Source: Siphonodentalium dalli (taxonomy: Eukaryota; Mollusca; Scaphopoda; Gadilida; Siphonodentaliidae). Taken from it: DNA of 64,000 nucleotides. How positions within the stretch are numbered: position 1 is the first letter of the stretch; the number at the start of each line of letters is the position of its first letter. Position numbers and translations under genes: made by a program. Of this stretch, positions 1 through 9,802 are shown piece after piece. The notes under the pieces were generated by a model that saw only the letters and a program-made list of their open reading frames with translations, had not been told where the DNA came from and ran no database searches. The stretch lies in NCBI GenBank assembly GCA_032622095.1, contig CP136066.1, positions 42,111,835 through 42,175,834 of the forward strand. Reading direction: 5' to 3'.

Positions 1-54
1 CCTTTTAGGGGATATGGCATCTACTGGACCTGGTTGGGCCTCACCAAATAGATG

Positions 55-490
55 CTTACAGGCAAGGCTGGTTACAGTGTGTCTGACATTTGCAGAATGA
101 GGTCCCCAGAGGGTGAATTTAGTGATGCTATCCCACCCAGTGGGCTAGCATCACCATATTCACCCTCTGGGAACCTCATTCTGCTTTGTCCTCAACTGCT
201 TATGGAGACCTAGTTCCCCAGTTGAAATTGGTGATGTTCACCCATTAGTCATCTTGATTATGCAACATATCTTTTGCAAATTAGGGGATATAGAAACTGA
301 ACAGAAGGGGAAAAGTAACTAAAACAATGTTAATTGGAGACTATAGATTATAGACTAGCAGAATGAGGTCCTCAGAGGGTGAAATTGGTGATGCTAGCCT
401 TCTATAAGGGTTAGTACATGTATAACTAAATTCACCCTCCGGGGACCCCATTCTGTAAATGTCAGGCACTCTATGTCCAGGCTTGCTTAC
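55..490. mobile_element. Foldback element A1 with hairpin ends
   Basis: The two ends are inverted copies of each other (CAGGCAAGGCTGG... at the left, ...CCAGGCTTGC at the right). Each end carries its own ~90-bp hairpin (about 91-180 and 358-456), with arms reading GAGGTCCCCAGAGGGTGAAT and its complement. The middle carries weaker inverted sequence and the motif GGGGATATAGAAACT. The same plan is seen at 35873-36100 and 59161-59617, and half of it at 4215-4327. It has no coding capacity, so it is presumably a non-autonomous DNA element. The transposase family is unknown, and target duplications were not resolved. Confidence 0.75.
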
Positions 491-504
491 ATATACATGT
501 TTAA

Positions 505-874
505 AGGTACTCAATCCGATCAGAGGGTCCCCATCTCAACAGATTTTATCAAAGGTCACTTTAGTTATCAGAATCGATTAATTATCCAAAAATAATGCTA
601 ACGACTGTGAACTATCGTATATATAATTGCCCAAAATGTGTTGTGTAGCAACATTTTATTCAATGGAATTTAGTATCGAGAGTATGTCGGTCGGCTTTTT
701 CGGTAAACTTCTGGGACAGAAAGTATTCCCGATAATGAAAAATAATAGATGTCTAAAATCGATATCTAATAAATCTGAGCTTTGATGGGTGGATTCCTCG
801 ACTCGAATCAAATATTTTTGACCCCCGAAGCCATTGAAAAAGTAATTGTTGGAGTTTTATCGGATTGAGTACCT
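505..874. mobile_element. MITE G1 (TTAA-flanked)
   Basis: A 370-bp element flanked by TTAA on both sides (501-504 and 875-878). It has terminal inverted repeats beginning AGGTACTCAATCCGAT. Internal motifs such as CTGAGCTTTGATGGGTGG recur in the copies at 15081, 46716, 60840 and ~3900. The TTAA target and lack of an ORF fit a piggyBac-type non-autonomous element; that assignment is inference from the target site only. Confidence 0.75.
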
Positions 875-919
875 TTAAATGAGTCCACTACTCCACTAGC
901 TACATATTCTATATTTAAA

Positions 920-1300
920 TTGATGTGAAGCACTCCGGTAGAGCGATCAAATAGTGGAGAATAATCTTGCTCAAAATAACCGTAGTTATTTTTACAAATA
1001 TTATATCCGAATTGACAACACAGACCATCATTCTTATATATTAATTAAATACAGTGACGCTCCATGGCGAAATCGTTTTCGTTAGTTTACCACCGATAGA
1101 TGCGTCCCGAATCGAGTAGTAAATATTTACAATTGAGCGCAGTTCAGATGATGTTTTCTATGGAGTGGTACGGTTTATTTGCTTCAAAAATTTTGGCGAC
1201 GTTAGTAGAATGTTACATTCCTCCAGTTGGCATAGCGCCTGAATACTAACACATCAGTATCACGCAGCCGAACAGGTACATAATATGTCTTTAATTATTC
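920..1300. repeat. Dispersed repeat J, copy 1
   Basis: About 380 bp that recurs at 33925-34305 in the same orientation and at 16920-17235 inverted. Shared landmarks are GATGCGTCCCGAATCGAGTA, AGTAAATATTTACAATT and GTTTTCTATGGAGTGGTA, together with TGTTACATTCCTCC. There is no ORF and no clear terminal repeat. Its right edge runs up to the small ORFs at 1305-1546, so it could supply upstream sequence to them. Confidence 0.6.
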
Positions 1301-1304
1301 AGAT

Positions 1305-1388
1305 ATGAGGAAGGCGTTATCACACGATGTAGATAAGAAGTCAATTATTCCGCTACCACACCCTGTACGTCCAGAGGAGTTGGACTAA
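1305..1388 (+). CDS. Candidate 27-residue small ORF or exon 3' end
   Basis: ATG at 1305 opens a 27-codon frame ending at TAA (1386-1388). The peptide is charged, with a proline-rich C-terminus containing PLPHPVRPEELD. Immediately upstream is a pyrimidine-rich tract ending in TTCAG (to 1302), which resembles a splice acceptor, so this could be the tail of a longer spliced protein rather than a free peptide. It lies 29 bp upstream of the membrane peptide ORF, in a different frame. It is short enough to be chance. Confidence 0.25.
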   Translation: MRKALSHDVDKKSIIPLPHPVRPEELD

Positions 1389-1417
1389 CACGGGCTCAGG
1401 TTCTTTACGGAGATAAC

Positions 1418-1546
1418 ATGACGTTCTATCTCAACCTACTGGTTATTGTTCTTACAACACTGATTGCTGTTGTCATCACATTTATTATACTGACGGCCAG
1501 ATCATCGAAGAAATACCACATCCATGTTCCTGACAGAGAACTATAG
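1418..1546 (+). CDS. Candidate 42-residue single-pass membrane microprotein
   Basis: ATG at 1418 to TAG at 1544-1546 encodes 42 residues. Residues 4-26 form one continuous hydrophobic stretch (FYLNLLVIVLTTLIAVV and on to FIIL). It is followed by the basic stretch ARSSKKYH and a polar tail ending PDREL. A short lumenal N-terminus, one membrane helix and a positive cytosolic anchor would suit a type of regulatory membrane microprotein, or the membrane exon of a receptor. The frame is open upstream to about 1331 without another ATG. I recognise no family. The palindromic element D1 begins 6 bp after the stop. Confidence 0.35.
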   Translation: MTFYLNLLVIVLTTLIAVVITFIILTARSSKKYHIHVPDREL

Positions 1547-1552
1547 TTTGTA

Positions 1553-1762
1553 CAGAATGTCCTAAATAATCGACTATTAACCACAGCAGAATTATGGGTA
1601 ATTTTTCAGGACTTAGTCGGAAATATGGCTTGTTGCCATTTATCGGAAAACTCTCAGTGAGAGCTTTCCAATGAATGGCAAGAAGCCATATTTCCGACTA
1701 AATCCTGAAAAATACCCATAATTCTGCCGTAGTTAAGGAGTCGATTATTTAGGGCATTACTG
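1553..1762. mobile_element. Palindromic MITE D1
   Basis: A 210-bp, nearly complete palindrome. The left arm contains TTCAGGACTTAGTCGGAAAT and the right arm its near-complement, with the centre close to 1655. A cleaner copy lies at 46459-46671. The ends read CAGAATGTCC and GGGCATTACTG, flanked by TA on the left and CA on the right, consistent with a TA target in the ancestral insertion. Non-coding. Confidence 0.75.
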
Positions 1763-1926
1763 CAGTCCAAGTTTCCTGCTACGTAATCCAGCTTGTGATA
1801 TCGGTAATGCTAGATGTTGGTTTTTTTCACATTATATTGCCATTTTAAGTTGACGACTCAATGTGGAGTTTAGAACAAATATGTATTTTATGGAATAAGC
1901 CAGTTACTTTCACAATTTTTAATTTT
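1763..1926. other. No feature seen
   Basis: AT-rich unique sequence between the D1 palindrome and a 33-bp tandem array. I see no coding signal, RNA gene or repeat edge here. Confidence 0.4.
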
Positions 1927-2083
1927 TAACCCATATTAAAGATATCAGCAGGTGTTTTGTTATACCCATGATATATTAGCAGTGGTTATGTTATACCCAT
2001 GATATATTAGCAGCGATTTTTAATACCCATAATATATTAGCAGGGGTTTTTGTAATACCCATAATATATTATATTAGCAGGGC
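1927..2083. repeat. 33-bp tandem repeat, short array
   Basis: About four copies of a unit of the form TAATACCCATAATATATTAG plus CAGGGGTTTTG. The same unit makes a longer array 2.6 kb downstream at 4718-5043, so the two are related satellites. Confidence 0.85.
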
Positions 2084-2392
2084 CCCGTACATGCATAAAA
2101 GTAGATATATGTCTAAAATTCTATAAAATGTATTTTGTGCATATTATCGGGAATTCCAATTCCCCCATACATGCATGCAAGTACATGTACATGTGTGTCT
2201 GTGTAAACCTATAATAATTAAAATAACATCACGCCTTTAAAATCATTTTCACAAAATTCACAATTGCGGCCTGTTATTACCATTATTGGTGATTTTAGAT
2301 GAGAGGGGGTAAAGTAATGCTTAAAGACTGGTAGAGGAGTATGGGATATGGGTCTTCAACTTAAAACAGCTCTATCAATAAAACAAGCTGTT
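2084..2392. other. No feature seen
   Basis: AT-rich, with short low-complexity CATGTA runs near 2155-2200. No coding, RNA or repeat feature was recognised. Confidence 0.4.
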
Positions 2393-2396
2393 TTAA

Positions 2397-2849
2397 AGGC
2401 GCACTTAATTTTCGAACCCCCAGATCACGTATATAAAATATTGAACATTTTATATACCATTTGAAAGATGAAGCTCCAAAACATTGAATTATTAACTTAT
2501 TCAATGTAATAAACTGAACTGTTTTTGTGCTTAAGATTCAGCTGAATTGTAGTGCTAAGGGTATTATTTTCAGTGGAGGGGGAATAACTCTGTCTTGAAG
2601 ATAAGAGTTATTCCCCTTCCATTGAAAATACATTTTTAGTTTGAATACTGTTGCATTCTGGGAGCCATAACAGGGGAAATCTTTCAGCTGTTTTTTTATT
2701 TCTCTATGGGCATCTTCTGAGACACAGACGTTTAAAATGGTGAATAAATTATAGTATTTTAATCATATTTTATTGCATAGATTGTTATTAAAACCATATA
2801 TCAAGGCATTATAAAAAAATAATCGGTGACTCGAAAATTAAGTTGGCCT
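2397..2849. mobile_element. MITE O1 (TTAA-flanked)
   Basis: TTAA at 2393-2396 and 2850-2853 flank a ~453-bp element. Its ends read AGGCGCACTTAATTTTCGA and the complement of AGGCCAACTTAATTTTCGA. An internal near-palindrome (GGAGGGGGAATAACTCTG...GAGTTATTCCCCTTCC, about 2573-2625) adds a hairpin. The second copy is at 41721-42174. It has no ORF and is probably a piggyBac-type non-autonomous element, judged by the target site. Confidence 0.7.
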
Positions 2850-2859
2850 TTAAGTCAGG

Positions 2860-3895
2860 AAACTTGTGGTTTGACCAGTTACAGCTATATTAGCATATCT
2901 TAATTTAAAGTCACCCAAAGTGTTCAAGCTTATTTTATATACAATAAAGGTGACTTTAAGCATTATAAAGATTTTAAAGTCAATCTGTTGACAAAGAATT
3001 TCTGGAATAAAAATATTTTCATTGCACATCCATTGGCTTAATGTTTGCAAAATACAGAAGATTTCTAATCGTACAAGAAAAAATCTACCTAGTCCTCGGA
3101 TAACATCGTTACGTTGACAACATTCCTGATGACAATGTCAACTTTAATAGAAACGTTCTTCAGTGTTTAAGTGGCATACTCAGTCTGTCCAAAGGACTTA
3201 TTTGTTCAATTAAATAAGGAAGCCAACATATTTTAGTATTTAGTATTCTGCAAGCGCCAGTCTCTGTGGTGTGCAATAAACATAGAATGTAAGAATGACG
3301 CAGTGCTGTTAACTGATTAACTTCTTACCACACTCGTTCAAACGCCTCGCAACAAACTTGTATGGTAACGTTGAAGATGCACAATCCAATTATATTGTCC
3401 CCGTACCATCCAGTTACCGGTACTACAACAGTGGAATTTCATCAAAATCCTCTTGAGTTATCCAAATTAATTTATTGCCAATAAATACTCACAACAACAC
3501 CAAGCACGATATTATAGTTGCCAAAAAAAGTCCTGTATAAATAATATTTTTTCTTGGCAGTTTTGGCCAACTGAAATTCCCCAACACGTGTCATCACAAA
3601 TGTAAACAAACATCAATTGCCAATTTGCCATGTGTAATCAGTTTGTTGTACAAGATGTCTATTTGCATGAATAAAATATGATTACCAATTCGCAAATAAG
3701 TATATGTATGAATCCGCACGCCAACTATCACAAGATATCTTAATTTTTGTTGCTGCAATTCTTTTCATTGTCTTATATTCTGAAAATAATCTGCGATCAC
3801 CATGCAAAGCCACAGTGAACCATGACCTTGTGTGACCTCTTAAAATCTTGTGACGCCTCTGCACATGTCCGTATATTTCTAGAAGAAGTCAATGG
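2860..3895. other. Unassigned non-coding stretch
   Basis: About 1 kb, AT-rich, with only short stop-bounded frames and no motif I recognise. No repeat family found elsewhere in the window has a clear copy here. Confidence 0.4.
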
Positions 3896-3899
3896 AATT

Positions 3900-4065
3900 T
3901 TTGCTAGGCTGACAAAAATTTGAGGGGGATAAAATTAACAGATTTCAAAAATCAAAGTCTTATAACTCTGAGCTTTGACGGGTGGGTTGCTCAACAGAAA
4001 TAAATTAAATATTATTACCTGCCAAAGAAATAGTAATTTTGGGGCATTAATAGGATTATGCATCT
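3900..4065. mobile_element. MITE G5, one end only
   Basis: The 3' portion of family G: CTCTGAGCTTTGACGGGTGG, then AAGAAATAGTAATTT and ATTATGCATC immediately before TTAA (4066-4069). The other terminus is not visible, so this copy is truncated at its left. Confidence 0.6.
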
Positions 4066-4214
4066 TTAATTTATAATACATCATGAATTTATTGCTTATT
4101 TGTCAATGACACTCAATGTATTGACTAAAGATGCCCCATCGATTTGACATCTTCAAACCATTATTTGTACATTTTCTATATCCAAATATAATTAGATCAA
4201 ACTGATGCCATTTA

Positions 4215-4327
4215 TGGGCAAGCCTGATTTTAGCATGTCTGTCATTTGCAGAATGAAGTCCCCAGAGGGTGAATTTAGTGACGCTATCAAGCATAGCAGG
4301 CTAGCATCACTAAATATTCACCCTCTT
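4215..4327. mobile_element. Foldback element A2, single end
   Basis: One terminal arm plus hairpin of family A. CTGTCATTTGCAGAATGAAG leads into the GTCCCCAGAGGGTGAATTTA arm, with the complementary arm ending near 4327. The second end and the middle are missing. Confidence 0.65.
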
Positions 4328-4397
4328 AAGAACGAAAGGGTTGATTTGGTGTCAAATCAGATGGGGTGGGGCATCTTATTGAGAGTATGTATGCATT

Positions 4398-4594
4398 ACC
4401 CTTTCATGGTGGGAGCTTCAATGGTGCAGCATTAAAAATCCTGTGCCAGTGCAATAAGGAGCCTTCCATATATAAGAGAATGCACTGCCTTGCAAGGCCA
4501 AGGTAAATATCATTAGGACAATGTATTATCTTATATAATGTGAGGCTCTCTATGGGGTTTCGCAAAATTTCCTGAGGCTCCAGTCATGGAAGGG
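4398..4594. mobile_element. MITE X2 (CCCTTTCATGG ends)
   Basis: The left end is CCCTTTCATGGTGGGAGCTTC and the right end is GAGGCTCCAGTCATGGAAGGG, forming inverted ends. It contains decayed halves of the ATATATAAGAGAATGCA hairpin found in families B and C, and a copy of CCTGTGCCA. Related to X1 at 34742-35123. Confidence 0.55.
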
Positions 4595-4717
4595 TTTGTG
4601 CATTGTTTATGTGAACGTGAATCTTGACTCCATAAAGTACCTGAGCGACTTTTGTTTTGTGTTTATTAAAGAGTGATATCAGTGAATGCATTGTTTCTCT
4701 CTACAACCCTTCATTTA

Positions 4718-5043
4718 ATACCCATAATATATAAGCAGGGGTTTTGTAATACCCATAATATATGAGCAGGGGTTTTGTAATTCCCATAATATATTAGTAG
4801 GTGTTTTGTAATGCCCATAATATATTAGTAGGTGTTTTGTAATACCCATAATATATGAGCAGGGGTTTTGTAATTCCCATAATATATGAGCAGGGATTTT
4901 TTAATACCCATAATATATGAGCAGGGATTTTTTAATACCCATAATATATTAGTAGGTGTTTTTGTAATACCCGTAATATATTAGTAGGGATTTTTTGTAA
5001 TACCCATAATATATAAGCAGGGATTTGTAATACCCATAACATA
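4718..5043. repeat. 33-bp tandem repeat, main array
   Basis: About ten units of the form TAATACCCATAATATATGAG plus CAGGGGTTTTG. Unit length is roughly 32-35 bp owing to variable T-runs. TTAG and TGAG variants alternate, suggesting repeated local duplication. Related to the array at 1927-2083. Confidence 0.9.
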
Positions 5044-5287
5044 TCAAATGTTGCATTGGTGTCTCGCATACCACAGTTGTCGTGGATGACTCGCGCGTCA
5101 AACGAGTACCCAGTCAGGGGTCAATGGATATTGTCAGTATGCTAATCCTGATATTCTCATTAGATGCTCGGATTGCTTTCTCCTAAAAGAGGATGGGTAA
5201 TAAATAACCTATTACAGGAGTAATACTCATTCAAAGTGCATTTCAATTAAGTTGCCTTGGAATGTGGTATATAAATGCATCAGTCAT

Positions 5288-6110
5288 TATTATACCCCCT
5301 TTTGGTATACTGTTTTGCACCTGTCCGTGCGTGTGTACGTCCGTCCGATGTCTGTTCATGTCATATTACTTGAACAGTAATGCTCAGATCCCAATGAAAT
5401 TAGGTATGGATGTTCACTACTATGAGTACATTAAATAGAGGGTTCCATCATTTCTTTCGGATTCTCCATTCTAGAGTTATTCATCTTTGTTTATCTGGAA
5501 ATGTTGTCTTTTTGGTCTGTCTGGTGTCTGTTCATGTCGTAACTTCAATAGTTGTGCTGGGATCTCAATGAAATTTGGTATGGATGTTCACTACTATGAG
5601 AACATTAAAAAGAGGGTTCCATCGTTTTGTTCAGATTTTCCATTCTAGAGTTATACATCTTTGTTTATCTGGAAATGTTGTCTTTTTGGTCCGTCTGGTG
5701 TCTGTTCATGTCGTAACTTCAACAGTTGTACTGGGATCTAAATGAAATTTGGTACGGATGTTCACTACTATGATGACATTCAATAGAGGGTTCCATTGTT
5801 CTGTTCTGCTTTTCCATTATAGAGTTATTCATCTTTGTTTATCTGGAAATGTTGGCTGTTTAGTCCTTCTGATGTCTGTTCAGCTCATAACTTGAACAGT
5901 AATGCTCGGATCTCAATGAAATTTTGTATGGATGTTCACCACTATGAGGACATTTAATGGCACATTCAACTGTTTTGTTTTGGTTTTTTGTCCTATAGTT
6001 ATTCATCTTTGTTTATATGAAAATGCTGAATTTTGGGTCCATCTGAGTATAGCAGTCATAAGTTATAGATATGCCCACACTAGGCGGTATGCCACAAGGG
6101 GTATGCACCG
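5288..6110 (+). repeat. ~178-bp tandem repeat with TCCGTCCG leader
   Basis: A lead-in with TATACCCCCTTTTGGTATAC and CGTCCGTCCG is followed by four units starting near 5345, 5526, 5706 and 5881. Each contains GTCTGTTCATGTC, AATGAAATT, GGTATGGATGTTCACTACTA, GAGGGTTCCA and GAGTTATTCATCTTTGTTTA. Single decayed units occur at about 11860-12010, 12280-12430, 18300-18440 and 18920-19160. Non-coding; the kind of element that propagates it is unknown. Confidence 0.8.
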
Positions 6111-6223
6111 GACGACAGTCCATCTCTTGTTATTTTTAATTCGCCAAAAAAGTGGGGTCTTAGTGGAAATGCCAATTTATTTCAAGGAATCGGAATGGTT
6201 TTTTACCTCCAGATGAACACAAA

Positions 6224-6674
6224 TGTGACCCGCCATATAAAATCCTGTCGTAAGTCGGGATTTTTTTACCCTGTGCCAATGCATTCTCTTATATATGCGA
6301 GTCGACCATAGGTCGCCTCGCATATATAGGAGAATGCATTGGCCTAACAATTTTTTACAATTTTAATAATTTTTCTTGTATTCTTTAACAATTTTATAAT
6401 TTTACCCATACAGAGCCCCAGACAAACATGAGCAGACGACACTCTTCTATATGCTTCTATATATGTGTGGGGCTCCCTGTAGGGTAATGGATGTTTTTTA
6501 TTTTATGTCCTAAAAATTGTAAGAAACATAAAAAAATGATAAAAAATTGTAAGGCCAATGCATTCTCTTATATATGCGAGACGACCTATGGTCGACTCGC
6601 ATATATAAGAGAATGCATTGGCACAGGGTAAATAAAATCCGGACTTGCGACTGGATTTGATATGGTGGGTCACA
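6224..6674. mobile_element. MITE B1 with paired hairpins
   Basis: Ends TGTGACCCGCC and GGTGGGTCACA, extending ~45 bp as inverted repeats (GTCGTAAGTCGGGA and complement). Two ~69-bp hairpins lie at 6275-6343 and 6554-6622, each with GCCAATGCATTCTC arms. Their loop sequences are reverse complements of each other (GTCGACCATAGGTCGCC against GGCGACCTATGGTCGAC form). A third central stem has GAGCCCC...GGGGCTC ends around 6413-6473. The right flank is TA; the left flank is AA. Confidence 0.85.
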
Positions 6675-6679
6675 TATAT

Positions 6680-7245
6680 TCTTCAATTTGACTGAATTAT
6701 GAGGATGTCGCCTCCCTACGCCTGAATCCTGAATACCAGCTGGGATACCTGGCGTTGCACGGGTAAAGAATGAGTAAATTGTTAGTGCCCAACAATCTGG
6801 AGACACTCTGGATAAATTTACCTCTATATCTCTTATGTTGAAAATTAATGCTCTGTTGCCAATTATCAGTGTCTATGTCACCTGATGTCAAAAAGGCAAC
6901 TATCCCATTATGCTTCCCTTGTCAAATTACTCTTGTGTGCCAATTTACACATATCTTCACTGATTTGATAATAAATGCTCATTGATCATCTATGTCAATA
7001 TAATTTATTTGTCACCATTTAAGTCATCTGAGGTCAAAGGCTCCTAGTCCATGATATTTCCATGGCCAGGTGACCTCTGTGTACCAATTTTCCTACATAT
7101 CGTCTCAGCTGATGCCCCTTTAAAGGCATAGGCGGCCTTCGTTGCAGACATATTCATATTTGTTCAAATCGCCATCAACAGAAGGAATATTAAAATATAT
7201 ATAGTTTTGTTCATATGCCAAACATAATCAGCGCGTCAATAGTAT
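6680..7245. other. No feature seen
   Basis: Non-coding sequence with a few loosely similar GTCA-rich phrases (ACCTCTGTGTACCAATTTTC) that recur as degenerate copies near 8690-8960. No gene or complete element recognised. Confidence 0.35.
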
Positions 7246-7249
7246 ATTG

Positions 7250-7680
7250 TCGTCAAGACGTACAATGCTGTACGTAAACAAGAGCCTGCTCATGTTACAC
7301 AAGTTTTGCTTCTGTTTACATAACACAGCTCAGTTCTATTGGTTAATCACACACAAATGGTATAAACGCTCTTTATTATTTCCATATCAGGAAAACAGTA
7401 ACAAACTAGAATGCACTCACTGGAGCTGCCTATACTTGCGCCCATCACACATTTTGGCATGTTGTGTGGTGTCTTGCCAACAACAGTTTGAACCACGGTG
7501 CTGGCCCCTCGTTTGAGAGATCGATAACAAAAATCTAGATATCAAATCTCTGTTCATCCATCGCTGAAATAGTTGTGTGTACGGACATAATATCCCTGTT
7601 ATGATGATATGGACCCCAGTTGGCTGCATATTAGGAACGATAACTCTATCCGATCTAATTAACAGGTGAGACATATTGGT
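7250..7680. repeat. Dispersed repeat, inverted copy at 37.6 kb
   Basis: The stretch AATGCACTC...GAGCTGCCTATACTTGCGCC then ATCACACATTTTGGCATGTT and GAGAGATCGATAACAAAAA matches the complement of 37690-37840. The shared block is at least 150 bp with moderate divergence. It has no ORF of its own, and the family is not recognised. Confidence 0.55.
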
Positions 7681-7785
7681 AGTGTTTTTTACCTGTTAAC
7701 CAACTATCAGATTTAGGCCACTCCTATGCATGGTGTATTATCTACATGTATATTACGTGAGGACCTTGGTGGGGTTAGCTTCAGT

Positions 7786-8056
7786 CTTGAATGTTAAAGT
7801 GACACACTGCGCTCGCTGAACGAAGTCTCTCCATGTGAACGATGTATTATCTACATGTATATCACGTGATGACCTCGCTGAACGATGGGCAGCTTCCGCC
7901 CTGAATATTAAAGGGACAAAATGCACTCAGTATTTGAATATTAAAGGGACAATAGGCTCTCACGGGGGATGATTGTTAAAGTGACACAAGGCACTCACTA
8001 TGGATGAATGTTAAAGTAACACTAGGCACTCACTGTGGGATAATGTTAAAGTGACA
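7786..8056. repeat. Degenerate ~34-bp repeats related to element T ends
   Basis: About seven imperfect units of the form GAATGTTAAAGTGACACAAG plus GCACTCACTATGG. The unit resembles the termini of the 44-46 kb elements T1/T2 (TTAAAGGGAC...GCACTCGCAG), so this may be a small array grown from an element end. Confidence 0.6.
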
Positions 8057-8199
8057 TTTGCATTGAAAACTTCAAACGCGTTGACGTGCGCGTTACTAGG
8101 ACTGACCCGCAGTTTATAAGGGTATACGTCTTGGATGGTAATTTGGCGCCTATAACAATTACTAAGTTTTTTGAAGTTTTTGAAAGTTTTGAAATTTTT

Positions 8200-8445
8200 T
8201 TAATTTTTCAATATTGTTCATTTATGAACGATTTATTACCAAAATAAAACCAGATGACGATGCAAGTTAAGTATATATGTGGATTTAAATTACAATTGAT
8301 GCAACCATTTCATATTTTGCGTGTCCATTATTTACAGTATGTACTTCCGGTATGACGTAACATGTTCGCGGAAGGACAGACAGACAAAGATCCGAACCGA
8401 AAACATTACTTGCGTCCAGCATGGACTGGCGCAAGTAATTAACGC
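8200..8445. repeat. Dispersed repeat N, copy 1
   Basis: About 240 bp present inverted at 36662-36900. Shared landmarks are ATTTATGAACGATTTATTA, AACCAGATGACGATGCAA, TACTTCCGGTATGACGTAAC and an imperfect palindrome ACTTGCGTCCAGCATGGACT. No ORF. Confidence 0.6.
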
Positions 8446-8499
8446 TCTTTATGTTTACCATATCCGGATCTAAACAAAAGCCAGGGTCTGTAACGTGTT

Positions 8500-9060
8500 T
8501 TGCTTTTGTTTACATAACAAAGGAAAAGCATTTGACAATAACATACTGTTTATGCCATATTTCTGATTGATATAAGAACAAGGTCTGTCTATATTTTACT
8601 ATTCTTTCTGTTTATGGCGGTTTTTGACGGAGGTGAATATAACAGCATATTTGTACCCACCGCCAACGCCGCCCGTATCTTTAAGTCGTGTGGTGTCAAT
8701 GGTACCTATCCCATGACACTCTGGTCAATTACCCATGTGAACCAATTTTCAAAGACCAGATACCAACCGTTTTGGGTTATTTAATTAAAGTTGTTATTAA
8801 GTACTCTTTTAAGGTGTGTGAGGTAAATGGCACCTATTCCATGACACTCATCGGGTCAATATGCCCCAGTGAATCAATTTTCAACGACCAGATTCCAACC
8901 ATTTTGGTTATATAATTACATTTGATGTCGACGGCACCTATATCCCATGACGCTCTCCTGGTCAATTGGCCTTGTGTATAAATCGTCATCTCCGAGGATC
9001 CAGTCGTTTGGTCGCATAGCCCCATAGACAAACACACGAACTTGAGTTTTATTAGTGTAT
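8500..9060. repeat. Loose ~140-bp repeated phrase, non-coding
   Basis: Two to three diverged copies of GTGTCAATGGTACCTATCCC with ATGACACTC and CAATTTTCAAAGACCAGAT (about 8690, 8818 and 8925). The open frame 8688-8915 is only a by-product of this repetition. Function unknown. Confidence 0.4.
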
Positions 9061-9062
9061 AC

Positions 9063-9625
9063 TAGAGTATGACAGAGTATAGATCATGCCATGAATCTCT
9101 ACTCTGACAAACGCCCGTAGAGATCATATTCCACCAGTACAAAACCTTGGAACTTTTTGGAATTTTGATAGGGAACTTTATAAAGTCGGAAAAAAAACGT
9201 GGGGAATATATTTCTTAATTATTTTATATTCCTTAATAATGTACTTTACTGTAGGTGAAGGTCCCAACTCGAAATTTCACGATTTAAGTGAATCTGTGAG
9301 CGATTTTGCGCCGCTCACAATTACAATTATGGCATTTATCCTGCGTAATTAATTCAATGTTTATTGCGATATCGGCCAGTATCGGCTCACAAAAAAGTCA
9401 CATAAAAGGATGCAATTTTGAGTTGAGACATTCACCTACAGTGAAGTACAGTACTGAGGAACGTGAATTATAACTAAGAAATATATTCTCTGTGTTATTT
9501 TTTCGATGTTATAAGGTTCCCTGTCAAAACTTCAAAAAGTTCCAAGGATTTGTACTGGTGGAATATTATCGCTTCGGGCGTTAGCCAAAGTAGATATTCA
9601 TGGCATGATCTAGGTAGTATAGAGT
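9063..9625. mobile_element. 560-bp long inverted repeat (element Q)
   Basis: Two arms of about 210 bp face each other. AGATCATGCCATGAATCTCT, AACGCCCGTAGAGATCATAT and CCACCAGTACAAAACCTTGG at the left correspond to their complements at 9530-9620. The centre contains GATTTTGCGCCGCTCAC. The near-symmetry suggests a foldback DNA element. No other copy was found in the window. Confidence 0.7.
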
Positions 9626-9802
9626 TCTCCCTCTTGCCACGCTGGTAAAATCACTTTCCCCTCCACAAACCATTTCGGTGCTTCATTTGGAATCAGGGAG
9701 CTAAATGTGTTCCAGAGTCGGGGAACGAGTACACCGTGGAATTGCTAAAGGTGAGGGTAACTTAAGAACGACCTTCACCTGATACATGCGACACGTTATT
9801 AA

